From positions 1 to 14,031 of the forward strand of contig MGLN01000035.1 in assembly GCA_001796045.1 (NCBI GenBank): a stretch of DNA of 14,031 bases, written 5' to 3'. The first letter of the stretch is position 1. The number at the start of each line of letters is the position of its first letter. Position numbers and translations under genes: made by a program. The notes beneath the pieces are model-generated. The model did not search any database. It was given only the letters and a program-made list of their open reading frames with translations, and was not told the DNA's origin. Below are positions 7,222 through 14,031 of the stretch, one piece after another. The DNA comes from Caulobacterales bacterium RIFOXYB1_FULL_67_16. Lineage in GTDB: Bacteria > Pseudomonadota > Alphaproteobacteria > Caulobacterales > Caulobacteraceae.

Positions 7222-8661
7222 TCATCGGTCATGGCCGGCTGGCAAGTCGCGGCCCGACACCGTCTTCAAGGCGTCGAGGGCGCGCGCGCGCGCCTGGGCA
7301 TGATCCAAGATAGGTCGGGGATAGTCCTTGCCAAGACGCAATCCGGCGTCGCGCAGGACTTCGGGCGGGGCGGTCCAGGGCGCGTGGAGCCAGCGGTCGG
7401 GCAGGCGGCGCAGCTCGGGAACCCAGCGGCGGACATAGGCGCCGTCGGCGTCGAACTTCTCGCCCTGGCCTATGGGATTGAAGATGCGGAAATAGGGGGC
7501 GGCGTCGGCGCCCGAGCCCGCGACCCACTGCCAGTTCTGCACATTGCTGGCTAGGTCGGCGTCGACCAGGGTGTCCCAGAACCAGGCCTCGCCCTCGCGC
7601 CAGTCGATCAGCAGATGTTTGACCAGGAAGGAGGCCGCGACCATCCGCACCCGGTTGTGCATCCAGCCGGTCGTCCACAGTTGACGCATGCCGGCGTCGA
7701 CCAAGGGATAGCCGGTGCGGCCGCGCTTCCAGGCCTCCAGGCCCTCGGGATCGTTTCGCCAGGGCATGGACTCGTATTCCAGGCGGAAGGCGCGGTCGAC
7801 GATCGTCGGGAAATGGTGGAGCAGATGGGCCGAGAATTCGCGCCAGCCCAGTTCTGAGACGAACTTGGCCGCCTCGGCCGCCGACGCCGCCTCGCGGGCG
7901 CGCTGGGCCGCCCGCCAGGGGCTGATCTCGCCCCAGTGCAGGTGGGGCGACAGGCGGCTGGTGGACGGCAGGCCGGGGCGGTCGCGGTCGGCGGCGTAGG
8001 TTTTCGCGCCGCGCGCCAGGAAGTCGGACAGGGCCGCCGCGGCGCCGGCCTCGCCCGGCGTCCAGTCGAAGCCTTTAGACCAGTCGGGCCGGGTCGGGTG
8101 CAGGGCCCAGTCGTCCACGACCTCGCTCGCGACCTCGGCCGGGGTCTCGATCCGGCGCGGTCCGGTCGTGTGCGGCGGCGGCTCGGCGCTCGCCAGAAGG
8201 GCCTTCATGAAGGGGGGGAAGACCCTGTAGGGGGCGTCGGAGCCGTTCAGCACGGCGCCGGGCCGCGCCAGGAGCGACCCGTTGAAGCCCCGGCATTCGA
8301 CGCCGTCCGACTTCAGCTCATGGGCGATCTCGGCGTCGCGGGCGAAGGCGGCGGGTTCGAACAGCCGGTTCATGAAGACGGCGTCGGCGCCGGTCTCCTC
8401 GATCAGGCTGCGAAGCTGGATCAGCGAATCGCCGCGGCGCAGTATCAGTCGGGCACCCCGCTCGCGCAGCGAAGCGTCGAGGGCGCGCAGGGACTTGTCC
8501 AGCCACCACAGGGAGGCGGCGCCCGTCGGACGGTCCGGGTCGCGGTCAAGGATGAAGACCGGTAGGATCGGACGGCCCGTCGCGGCGGCCTGGTTCAGGG
8601 CGGGATTGTCGTTCAGGCGCAGGTCGCGGCGAAACCAAAGGACGACAGGCTTGACGGCCAC
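7222..8661 (-). CDS. phr: Deoxyribodipyrimidine photolyase (class I CPD photolyase)
   Basis: Light-driven DNA repair flavoprotein of 479 residues that splits UV-induced cyclobutane pyrimidine dimers. Seen: the N-terminal antenna-binding domain beginning VVLWFRRDLRLNDNPAL; after a linker, the FAD-binding domain with TSRLSPHLHWGEISP, ELGWREFSAHLLHHFP, GRTGYPLVDAGMRQLW, TTGWMHNRVRM, DWREGEAWFWDTLVDADLA and NWQWVAGSGADAAPYFRIFNP, which includes the Trp-rich electron-transfer region. The blocks match bacterial CPD photolyases better than cryptochrome-DASH. The frame runs open far upstream (to 9900) against kdsA and hldE, but that part is a GC-driven shadow. The chosen start is GTG at 8659-8661, with GGAG 8 bases upstream and directly before the first conserved residues; the length then matches the family's roughly 470 residues. 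First gene of a likely phr-cfa-sseA operon, divergent from kdsA. Confidence 0.93.
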   Translation of the reverse strand: MAVKPVVLWFRRDLRLNDNPALNQAAATGRPILPVFILDRDPDRPTGAASLWWLDKSLRALDASLRERGARLILRRGDSLIQLRSLIEETGADAVFMNRLFEPAAFARDAEIAHELKSDGVECRGFNGSLLARPGAVLNGSDAPYRVFPPFMKALLASAEPPPHTTGPRRIETPAEVASEVVDDWALHPTRPDWSKGFDWTPGEAGAAAALSDFLARGAKTYAADRDRPGLPSTSRLSPHLHWGEISPWRAAQRAREAASAAEAAKFVSELGWREFSAHLLHHFPTIVDRAFRLEYESMPWRNDPEGLEAWKRGRTGYPLVDAGMRQLWTTGWMHNRVRMVAASFLVKHLLIDWREGEAWFWDTLVDADLASNVQNWQWVAGSGADAAPYFRIFNPIGQGEKFDADGAYVRRWVPELRRLPDRWLHAPWTAPPEVLRDAGLRLGKDYPRPILDHAQARARALDALKTVSGRDLPAGHDR

Positions 8662-8772
8662 GCAGGCGACTCCATGAAAACTTGCGTCTGCGGCGAATGC
8701 ACGCCACCTGATGGCCTCATAGATGCGGCAAAGGCCGCGCCCATAAAGCCTGACTATCGAAAGAGCCGCCCC
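8662..8772. other. Divergent intergenic region phr / kdsA
   Basis: These 111 bases must carry the start signals of both the phr and kdsA operons. I find no convincing -35/-10 pair on either strand. I also find no TGATCC-type -35 of the RpoE/ChrR singlet-oxygen regulon, which controls phr and cfa in some alphaproteobacteria. In the kdsA direction the frame is open from an ATG at 8674 and would encode a Cys-rich leader, judged noncoding. Confidence 0.5.
8670..8673 (-). promoter_or_regulatory. Ribosome binding site that decides the phr GTG start
   Basis: GGAG on the minus strand is spaced 8 bases from the GTG at 8661. It fixes an N-terminus of Met-Ala-Val-Lys-Pro just ahead of the conserved photolyase beta strand. 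Confidence 0.55.
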
Positions 8773-9651
8773 GTGAGCCGACCCAACGCTGTCATTACGT
8801 TGTCCGAAGGTCGTCGGACGCCTGTCGTCATCGGCGGCGGCGCCCGAATCGTCTTCATCGCCGGTCCCTGCCAGATGGAGAGCCGTCAGCACGCGCTGGA
8901 GACGGCCCATGCGCTGAAGGAAATCGGCGAGCGTCTGAAGGTCGGCATCATCTACAAGACCAGTTTCGACAAGGCGAACCGCACCAGCGCAACTGCGGCG
9001 CGGGGGATCGGCCTTAAGGACTCCCTGCCGATCTTCGCCGAGATCCGCGAGGTCACGGGCCTGCCGACCCTGACCGACGTCCATTCCGAGGCCCAGTGCG
9101 GACCCGTCGGCGAGGTGGTCGACGTGCTGCAGATCCCGGCCTTCCTGAGCCGTCAGACCGACCTGCTGCTGGCCGCCGCCGCGACCGGCAAGGCGATCAA
9201 CATCAAGAAGGGCCAGTTCCTGGCGCCTTGGGACATGAAGAACGTCATCGCCAAGGTGGTCGGCGCCGGCAATCCGAACGTCATGGCCTGCGAACGGGGC
9301 GCCAGCTTCGGCTACAACACCCTGGTCAGCGACATGCGCGCCCTGCCGGTGCTGCGCGAGATCGGCTGCCCGGTCGTGTTCGACGCGACCCACAGCGTGC
9401 AGCAGCCGGGCGGGCAGGGCACGTCCTCGGGCGGTCAGCGCGAGTTCGTGCCGGTTCTGGCCCGCGCCGCCGTCTCGGTCGGCGTGGACGCGGTCTTCAT
9501 GGAGACTCACCCGGACCCCGACAACGCCCCGTCGGACGGCCCCAACATGGTGCCGCTGGACCAGTTCGAGGCCCTGGCGGCCCAGCTGATCGCCTTCGAC
9601 GACCTGGCCATCCAGATCGGGGCCAAGGCGCCGGTGGCGCAGGCCGCCTGA
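8773..9651 (+). CDS. kdsA: 3-deoxy-D-manno-octulosonate 8-phosphate synthase, metal-dependent class
   Basis: Condenses phosphoenolpyruvate with arabinose 5-phosphate to Kdo-8-phosphate, the first committed step toward the Kdo of the LPS inner core. The protein has 292 residues. Seen: IAGPCQMESR (29-38), YKTSFDKANRTS (61-72), LPTLTDVHS (97-105), QIPAFLSRQTDLL (120-132), NIKKGQFLAP (143-152), FDATHSVQQPGG (203-214), METHPDP (243-249), SDGPN (254-258). The set Cys33, His207, Glu244, Asp255 has exactly the spacing of the metal ligands Cys11, His185, Glu222, Asp233 in the Aquifex enzyme, whereas E. coli KdsA has Asn in place of the Cys. This points to a divalent-metal-dependent enzyme. Start: GTG at 8773-8775 gives the usual length; the longer frame from 8674 would leave 12 bases to the divergent phr start. 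An 18-base gap leads to hldE, so an operon is likely. Confidence 0.95.
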   Translation: MSRPNAVITLSEGRRTPVVIGGGARIVFIAGPCQMESRQHALETAHALKEIGERLKVGIIYKTSFDKANRTSATAARGIGLKDSLPIFAEIREVTGLPTLTDVHSEAQCGPVGEVVDVLQIPAFLSRQTDLLLAAAATGKAINIKKGQFLAPWDMKNVIAKVVGAGNPNVMACERGASFGYNTLVSDMRALPVLREIGCPVVFDATHSVQQPGGQGTSSGGQREFVPVLARAAVSVGVDAVFMETHPDPDNAPSDGPNMVPLDQFEALAAQLIAFDDLAIQIGAKAPVAQAA

Positions 9652-9669
9652 ATCCTCTAGGTCGGGCGC

Positions 9670-11124
9670 ATGTCTGACACCCTCGATCTGGGCGCCCTGC
9701 AGAAGCTGCTGGAGCGCGTGCGCGGTCTGAAGACGGCCTGCGTCGGCGACCTGATGCTGGACCGCTATGTCTATGGCGAGGTCAGCCGCATCTCGCCCGA
9801 GGCGCCGATCCCGGTGCTGCGCACGCGCCGGACCACGGCCATGCCCGGCGGGGTCGGCAATGTGGCGCGCAATGTCGCGGCCCTTGGCGGGACGGCGCAT
9901 CTGGGAGCCGTGACGGGCGAGGACGCGGCGGGCGCAGAGCTGCGCGACCTGATCGCGGCCGAGGATCGCATCGTCGACTTCATCGCCCGCCCCGCCGGCG
10001 CCGCCACCATCGTCAAGACCCGCTTCGTGGCGGCCGGCCAGCAGCTGCTGCGGATGGACGAGGAGGAGGCGCCCACACCTCTGACAGAATCTGACGCCTT
10101 TTCAGACGTTTCGGCCATTCTCTTGTCGGACTATGCCAAAGGGGTGGTCGGCGAGGCCCTGATCGCTGCCGCGCTGAAGGCGGGCCGCGAGACGGGCGCG
10201 CCGGTCATCGTCGATCCCAAGGGGCGGGATTTCGCCCGATATGGCGCGGTGGACGTGATCAAGCCGAACGCGTCGGAGCTGGCCGGGGCCACCGGCCTGC
10301 CGGTCGAGACCGACGCCGAGGTCGAGGCGGCTCTGGCGGCCCTGTTGGCGGCGACCACGGCCAAGGCCGTCATCGTCACGCGCGCGGGCAAGGGCATGAG
10401 CCTGGCGCGGCGCGACGGGGCTGTGCGGCATTTTCCCGGCCGGGCGCGCGAGGTGTTCGACGTGTCAGGCGCCGGGGATACGGTGCTGGCGTCGCTGGGC
10501 CTGGCCCTGGGCGCGGGGGAGTCGCTGGAGACGGCGGTGCAGTTCGCCATCCTGGCCTCGGGCGTGGTGGTCGGCAAGGCCGGGACGGCCGTGGTCACGC
10601 CGTCCGAACTGATCGAGGCGGAGCTGAGCCAGCACGCGGTCGCGGCACAGGCCAAGGTGACGCCGCTGGACGAGCTGGCCGCCGAGGTCGAGGCCTGGCG
10701 CCGACAGGGGCTGAAGGTCGGCTTCACTAACGGCTGTTTCGACATTCTGCACCGGGGCCATGTGGCCTATCTGGCCCAGGCGCGCGGCTGGTGCGACCGG
10801 CTGGTGGTGGCGCTGAACACCGATGCCTCGGTCAAGCGGCTGAAGGGCGAGGGCCGACCGGTCAATGATCTGGACAGTCGCGCCGTGGTGATTGGCGGAC
10901 TGAGCAGCGTGGACCGGGTGACCTCGTTTGACGACCCCACCCCCATCGCCCTGATCGAGCGGCTGCGGCCCGATGTTCTGATCAAGGGGTCGGACTATAC
11001 ACGCGAAGGCGTGGTCGGCGGTGACCTGGTGGAGAGCTGGGGCGGCGTGGTGCGGCTGGCCGATTTCAAGGATGGGTATTCGACGACCCGGACGATCGAG
11101 AAGATGACGGGAAGCGCGCAATGA
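9670..11124 (+). CDS. hldE: Bifunctional heptose-7-phosphate kinase / heptose-1-phosphate adenylyltransferase
   Basis: Fusion enzyme of 484 residues for two steps of ADP-heptose synthesis: phosphorylation of D-glycero-D-manno-heptose 7-phosphate at C1, then (after GmhB dephosphorylation at C7) adenylyl transfer to make ADP-D,D-heptose. Seen: an N-terminal PfkB-type kinase (about 1-320) with GDLMLDRY (26-33), PGGVGNVARNVAALGG (59-74), DPKGRDFARY (182-191), KPNASEL (198-204) and catalytic GAGDT (267-271, base Asp270); a C-terminal nucleotidyltransferase (about 345-484) with TNGCFDILHRGH (353-364, the HxGH motif), LNTDASVKRLKG (382-393) and KGSDY (439-443). Length and domain order match HldE/RfaE of enterobacteria. 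The start ATG at 9670 has only a weak AGG, 18 bases after kdsA. Its TGA overlaps the hldD start as ATGA, implying translational coupling. The partners gmhA and gmhB are not in this window. Confidence 0.95.
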   Translation: MSDTLDLGALQKLLERVRGLKTACVGDLMLDRYVYGEVSRISPEAPIPVLRTRRTTAMPGGVGNVARNVAALGGTAHLGAVTGEDAAGAELRDLIAAEDRIVDFIARPAGAATIVKTRFVAAGQQLLRMDEEEAPTPLTESDAFSDVSAILLSDYAKGVVGEALIAAALKAGRETGAPVIVDPKGRDFARYGAVDVIKPNASELAGATGLPVETDAEVEAALAALLAATTAKAVIVTRAGKGMSLARRDGAVRHFPGRAREVFDVSGAGDTVLASLGLALGAGESLETAVQFAILASGVVVGKAGTAVVTPSELIEAELSQHAVAAQAKVTPLDELAAEVEAWRRQGLKVGFTNGCFDILHRGHVAYLAQARGWCDRLVVALNTDASVKRLKGEGRPVNDLDSRAVVIGGLSSVDRVTSFDDPTPIALIERLRPDVLIKGSDYTREGVVGGDLVESWGGVVRLADFKDGYSTTRTIEKMTGSAQ

Positions 11125-12122
11125 CGCCCAGAATGATCGTGGTGACCGGCGGCGCCGGCTTCATCGGCTCCAATATCGTGGCGCGGCTGACGGCCGAGAC
11201 GGCCTATGACGTGGCGGTCTGCGATCGGCTGGAGACGGCCGACCTGGCCAAGTGGAAGAACCTGGCCAAGCATTCCATCGCCGACTTCTGGGCACCCGAG
11301 GAGATGTTCGAGCAGCTGGAGCGCCACGCCGAACGGATCGAGGCCGTGGTCCATATGGGCGCGATCTCCTCGACGACCGAGCCGGACGCCGACCTCATCC
11401 TGCGCACCAACTTCACCCTGTCGCGGGATCTGTGGGACTGGTGCGCGATCCGCAATGTGCGGATGATCTACGCCTCGTCGGCGGCGACCTACGGCGACGG
11501 AGAAACGGGGTTCAATGACGACGACGATGCGGAGTCCCTGTCGCAGCTGAGGCCGCTAAACGCATACGGCTATTCGAAAATGCTGTTCGACCAGTATGCG
11601 GTGCGTCAGGCGGATCGCGGCCAGGCGCCGCCCCAGTGGGCGGGGCTGAAATTCTTCAACGTCTATGGCCCCAACGAGGGGCACAAGGGCGGGATGAAAT
11701 CGGTCGTGGCCCAGATCTGGCCCAAGGTGGCGGCCGGCGAGACCGTGAGCCTGTTCCGCTCGCACAATCCGAACTATCCGGACGGGGGCCAGCTGCGCGA
11801 CTTCGTCTATGTGGACGACGTGGTCGACATCATTGAATTCCTGCTGCAGTCGCCGGACGTCTCGGGGATCTTCAATGCCGGATCGGGTCAGGCGCGATCG
11901 TTCGACGATCTGGCCAAGGCCACCTTCGCCGCCGCCGGCAAGGCGCCGTCGATCCAGTATGTCGACATGCCCGAGGCGATCCGCGACCGGTACCAGTATT
12001 TTACAGAAGCCCGGATGGACCGCATCCGCGCCGCCGGGTTCGAGGGTCAGTCCACCCCCCTGGAAGAGGGCGTGCGTCGCTACGTCCAGGACTTCCTGGC
12101 CAAGCCCGATCAATACAGATGA
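11121..12122 (+). CDS. hldD: ADP-L-glycero-D-manno-heptose 6-epimerase
   Basis: Last enzyme of ADP-heptose synthesis; inverts C6 of ADP-D,D-heptose to the L,D form used for the LPS inner core. The protein has 333 residues. Seen: extended-SDR fold with Rossmann motif TGGAGFIGS (9-17); HMGAISSTTE (78-87); YASSAATYGDGE (117-128); catalytic NAYGYSK (147-153) with Tyr149 and Lys153; FFNVYGPNEGHKGGM (178-192), in which Lys189 matches the second catalytic lysine of E. coli HldD (Lys178); and RDFVYVDDV near 232. These identify HldD rather than a generic UDP-sugar epimerase, and the hldE neighbour agrees. The start overlaps the hldE stop (ATGA at 11121-11124), and its own stop overlaps the next start (ATGA at 12119-12122). 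Confidence 0.95.
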   Translation: MTPRMIVVTGGAGFIGSNIVARLTAETAYDVAVCDRLETADLAKWKNLAKHSIADFWAPEEMFEQLERHAERIEAVVHMGAISSTTEPDADLILRTNFTLSRDLWDWCAIRNVRMIYASSAATYGDGETGFNDDDDAESLSQLRPLNAYGYSKMLFDQYAVRQADRGQAPPQWAGLKFFNVYGPNEGHKGGMKSVVAQIWPKVAAGETVSLFRSHNPNYPDGGQLRDFVYVDDVVDIIEFLLQSPDVSGIFNAGSGQARSFDDLAKATFAAAGKAPSIQYVDMPEAIRDRYQYFTEARMDRIRAAGFEGQSTPLEEGVRRYVQDFLAKPDQYR

Positions 12123-13216
12123 GGCGGCTGACCGTCCGGCAGTGGATCGGCTACACCGGGTTCTTCCTGGTGTTCCTGCTGACCGCCGCTGTGGCGGTGT
12201 GGCGCGGCGACATCCTGCGCGCCGGCCTGGACCCCCAGGTGCCGTTCCAGACCTACGATCCGCCGCCGGCGCCGGATTACGCCGACCCCAAGGCATGGGC
12301 GTTGTGGAACGCAAGGGCGCCGGGGGCGGGCCAGGCCAACGTCTTCTTCCTCCATTCGACCACCTTCAACGGCGGGCGCGACTGGAACGGGGCGATCGGC
12401 GATCCCAAGGCTGACGCCTATCTGTATCGGGTGGTCCTGCCCAACTACGCAGGTCCGTTCGCCCGCGCGGGCGCGGTCAGCGCGCCGCTCTATCGCCAGG
12501 CCAGCCTCTATACGCGCCTGACCCTGCGCGACGATGCGCGAGAGGCCCGGGCCTTCGCCTATGGCGACGTGCTGGCCGCCTTCGACGCCTGGCTGGCGCG
12601 TCATCCGTCGGGCCCCATCGTCCTGGCCGGCGTGGAGCAGGGCGCCGATCTGCTGGACCGGCTGATCCGCGAGCGGATCGCGCCCGATTCGGCGGTGCGG
12701 GACCGGCTCGTCGCGGCCTATCTGATGGACACGATCATTGCGGCCGAGAATCTGCCGGCGTCCATTCCGCCCTGCGCCGACCGAGGCCGGATCCACTGCG
12801 TCGTAGCCTGGTCCCAGGTGGGCGACAAGGACGACGGGGCGGCGCGGCGGCGCATGCGGCGGGCCACGGTCTGGGACGCACGGGGGCGGCTGGTCGACCT
12901 GGCCGACCGCCCGACGGTCTGCGTGAACCCGGTCATCGGGGGGACGAGCGAGGCCCCGGTTCCGGCGCGGCATCACCGGGGCGCCACCAATGCGACGGGG
13001 CTGGAATGGAGCGCGCGGCCGGCCCTGATGGCGCGCGAGGTGGCGACCCAGTGTCGCGAGGGCCTGCTGCGGCACAGCTGGCCCGATCTGGAATCCTTCC
13101 GCGAGACCGGCAATTGGGCGGATCGAAGAAAAGCCAGACCATACAATCTTTTTTACGGCGATCTGGAAGCGGATGTTGCGGAGCGGCTAAAGGTCTATGC
13201 CGCGACGGACCGGTGA
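12119..13216 (+). CDS. Membrane-anchored DUF3089 protein lacking the hydrolase nucleophile
   Basis: Protein of 365 residues of unknown function in the DUF3089 alpha/beta-hydrolase-like family. Seen: one N-terminal membrane segment (about 9-28) with Arg residues before it, so the rest is probably periplasmic; family blocks NVFFLHSTTFNGGRDWN (74-90), SAPLYRQASLYT (121-132), AFAYGDVLAAFDAWL (145-159) and a C-terminal RPYNLFYGDLEADVAERL (340-357). At the nucleophile elbow, where relatives carry a Gly-His-Ser-Gln-Gly type motif, this protein has GVEQGA (171-176), with Glu173 in the place of the serine, so classical serine-hydrolase activity is unlikely. Cysteines at 219, 227, 268 and 312 could form disulfides. 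The start sits in ATGA overlap with the hldD stop and has little SD of its own, so translation probably depends on hldD. The context suggests an envelope or LPS-linked role; no reaction can be named. Confidence 0.8.
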   Translation: MRRLTVRQWIGYTGFFLVFLLTAAVAVWRGDILRAGLDPQVPFQTYDPPPAPDYADPKAWALWNARAPGAGQANVFFLHSTTFNGGRDWNGAIGDPKADAYLYRVVLPNYAGPFARAGAVSAPLYRQASLYTRLTLRDDAREARAFAYGDVLAAFDAWLARHPSGPIVLAGVEQGADLLDRLIRERIAPDSAVRDRLVAAYLMDTIIAAENLPASIPPCADRGRIHCVVAWSQVGDKDDGAARRRMRRATVWDARGRLVDLADRPTVCVNPVIGGTSEAPVPARHHRGATNATGLEWSARPALMAREVATQCREGLLRHSWPDLESFRETGNWADRRKARPYNLFYGDLEADVAERLKVYAATDR

Positions 13217-13292
13217 AATCGCACGAACGGCGTCCGGTTTCTATGGCGCGGTTCGCGTCTGGCGCGTAACCTCCTCGCATAGGGAGGTATCC
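13217..13292 (+). other. Intergenic region DUF3089 / SPFH gene
   Basis: These 76 bases hold the SD-masking hairpin described separately. Upstream of it I see only weak inverted repeats (for example CGCG-GTT-CGCG) and no T-tract, so no terminator is called. A TACAAT hexamer (13142-13147) and a six-T run lie in an AT-rich patch at the end of the DUF3089 gene, without a well-spaced -35. Confidence 0.4.
13269..13288 (+). promoter_or_regulatory. Hairpin masking the SD of the SPFH gene
   Basis: ACCTCCT (13269-13275) can pair with GGGAGGT (13282-13288) around the loop CGCATA, giving seven pairs including one G-U. The right arm contains the Shine-Dalgarno AGGGAGG (13281-13287), 5 bases before the ATG at 13293; the left arm is a perfect anti-SD. 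The hairpin would hide the ribosome site in the leader. Whether it regulates is inferred. Confidence 0.45.
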
Positions 13293-14031
13293 ATGGACTT
13301 TGTCACCATCTTCGCCGGCGTTCTGCTGTTCCTGGCGATCGCGCTCCTGTTCAGCGTCATCAAGATCGTGCCGCAAGGCCGTGAATTCACTGTCGAAAGG
13401 TTCGGCAAGTATACCAAAACCCTGAGCCCCGGCATCGGCTTCCTGACTCCGTTCGTGGAGCGGATCGGCAAGCGGATGAACATGATGGAGCAGGTTCTTG
13501 ATGTGCCGACCCAGGAGGTCATCACCAAGGACAACGCCATGGTCCGGGTGGACGGCATCGTCTTCATCCAGGTGATGGACGCCGCCCGCGCCGCCTACCG
13601 TGTCGACGATCTGCCCTACGCCATTTCTCAGCTGTGCATGACCAATCTGCGCACCGTGGTCGGGTCGATGGAGCTGGACGAGGTGCTGAGCCAGCGCGAC
13701 AGCATCAACACCCGGCTGCTGCACGTCATCGACGCGGCGACCGAGCCGTGGGGCGTCAAGGTCAACCGGATCGAGATCAAGGACCTGACCCCGCCGACCG
13801 ACGTCACCAACGCCATGGCCCGCCAGATGAAGGCCGAGCGCGAGCGCCGCGCCGTGGTCACCGAGGCGGACGGCGAGAAACAGGCCGCCATCACCCGGGC
13901 CGAGGGCGCCAAACAGGCGGCCATCCTGGAATCCGAAGGCCGCAAGGAGGCCGCCTTCCGTGACGCCGAGGCGCGCGAACGGGAAGCCGAGGCCGAGGCC
14001 CGCGCCACCGCCATGGGGTCGGAGGCTATCG
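13293..14031 (+). CDS. SPFH/band 7 (stomatin, QmcA-like) membrane protein, 3' end cut by the window
   Basis: First 246 codons of a stomatin/prohibitin-type protein that would form large membrane-attached oligomers linked to membrane microdomains or protease control. Seen: an N-terminal membrane segment (4-22); an SPFH domain with VPQGREFTVERFGKYTKTL (26-44), LSPGIGFLTPF (44-54), QEVITKDNAMVRVDGIVF (74-91), QLCMTNLRTVVGSMELDEVLSQRD (113-136) and WGVKVNRIEIKDLTPP (153-168); then a charged, Ala/Glu/Arg-rich coiled coil from about 175 with repeated EG.KQAAI-type units (EKQAAITRAEG, KQAAILESEG). These match QmcA/YbbK-type paraslipins rather than HflK or HflC. The gene is open at the right edge. 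Strong SD AGGGAGG, spacing 5. It lies 76 bases after the DUF3089 gene with no clear terminator between. Members of this family are often followed by an nfeD-like partner, which would lie outside the window. Confidence 0.92.
   Translation, partial: MDFVTIFAGVLLFLAIALLFSVIKIVPQGREFTVERFGKYTKTLSPGIGFLTPFVERIGKRMNMMEQVLDVPTQEVITKDNAMVRVDGIVFIQVMDAARAAYRVDDLPYAISQLCMTNLRTVVGSMELDEVLSQRDSINTRLLHVIDAATEPWGVKVNRIEIKDLTPPTDVTNAMARQMKAERERRAVVTEADGEKQAAITRAEGAKQAAILESEGRKEAAFRDAEAREREAEAEARATAMGSEAI

Noticed and set aside
7173..7232. ATG at 7232 as the cfa start, overlapping the end of phr by 11 bases.
   Set aside because: It has no SD, and the extra 20 residues are low-complexity and contain the strong SD of the ATG at 7172. 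It remains possible as a coupled alternative start.
8674..8772. In-frame upstream ATG of kdsA encoding a 33-residue Cys-rich leader (Cys at 4, 6 and 9).
   Set aside because: It would start 12 bases from the divergent phr start, has no good SD, makes KdsA about 33 residues longer than its family, and the GTG at 8773 gives the expected length.
8662..9900. Open frame extending the phr protein by more than 400 codons upstream, antisense to kdsA and hldE.
   Set aside because: It shows no photolyase-family content before the GTG at 8661, is rich in Gly/Arg/Asp/Gln as expected for the complement of GC-rich genes, and lies opposite two well-identified genes.
13142..13154. TACAAT followed by a six-T run near the end of the DUF3089 gene, as a promoter or terminator for the SPFH gene.
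   Set aside because: The nearest TTG-like hexamer (TTGGGC, 13114-13119) is 22 bases away, no stem precedes the T-run, and the sequence is coding for the conserved DUF3089 C-terminus.
1..14031. Signs of a mobile island, CRISPR array, toxin-antitoxin pair or phage genes.
   Set aside because: I see no transposase or integrase motifs, no regularly spaced repeats, no composition shift and no tRNA attachment site; the genes are ordinary chromosomal functions with uniform codon use.

Overview
The window looks like a stretch of an alphaproteobacterial chromosome, most like Brevundimonas or another member of the Caulobacteraceae. This is inferred from the very high GC content, the strong G/C preference at third codon positions, and the style of the proteins; no rRNA or other taxonomic marker is present. 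It is densely packed and gene-rich. No gap between genes exceeds about 110 bases, and I see no tRNA, rRNA, insertion sequence, CRISPR array or prophage gene.

Layout, left to right. (1) Positions 2-2553, minus strand: metC-like cystathionine beta-lyase followed 23 bases later by an O-antigen ligase/polymerase-family membrane protein. (2) Positions 2634-5087, plus strand, divergent from metC: an AapJ-like lipoprotein that binds acidic amino acids, followed 33 bases later by a DAACS (SLC1/GltPh-type) symporter instead of the expected ABC permease and ATPase genes. (3) Positions 5094-8661, minus strand, convergent with the symporter: photolyase (phr), cyclopropane-fatty-acid synthase (cfa) and 3-mercaptopyruvate sulfurtransferase (sseA), closely spaced and probably one stress or repair operon read phr-cfa-sseA. 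(4) Positions 8773-13216, plus strand, divergent from phr: an inner-core LPS cassette, kdsA-hldE-hldD, coupled by ATGA overlaps to a membrane-anchored DUF3089 protein whose nucleophile serine is missing. (5) Position 13293 to the window end: the first 246 codons of a stomatin/QmcA-type SPFH protein whose Shine-Dalgarno sequence can fold into a hairpin with a perfect anti-SD.

Most of the genes serve the cell envelope: Kdo and heptose precursors for the LPS core, a glycan ligase or polymerase, membrane-lipid cyclopropanation and a membrane-scaffold SPFH protein. The remainder handle acidic amino acid uptake and sulfur amino acid metabolism. Gene identities are mostly secure from motifs. The less ordinary points are the binding-protein/symporter pair, the symporter's apparent loss of the Na3 site, the DUF3089 pseudoenzyme tied to heptose synthesis, and two RNA-level structures (a stem holding both stop codons of a convergent gene pair, and the SD-masking hairpin). 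Several true starts (GTG for phr and kdsA, an internal ATG for cfa) were chosen over longer open frames.
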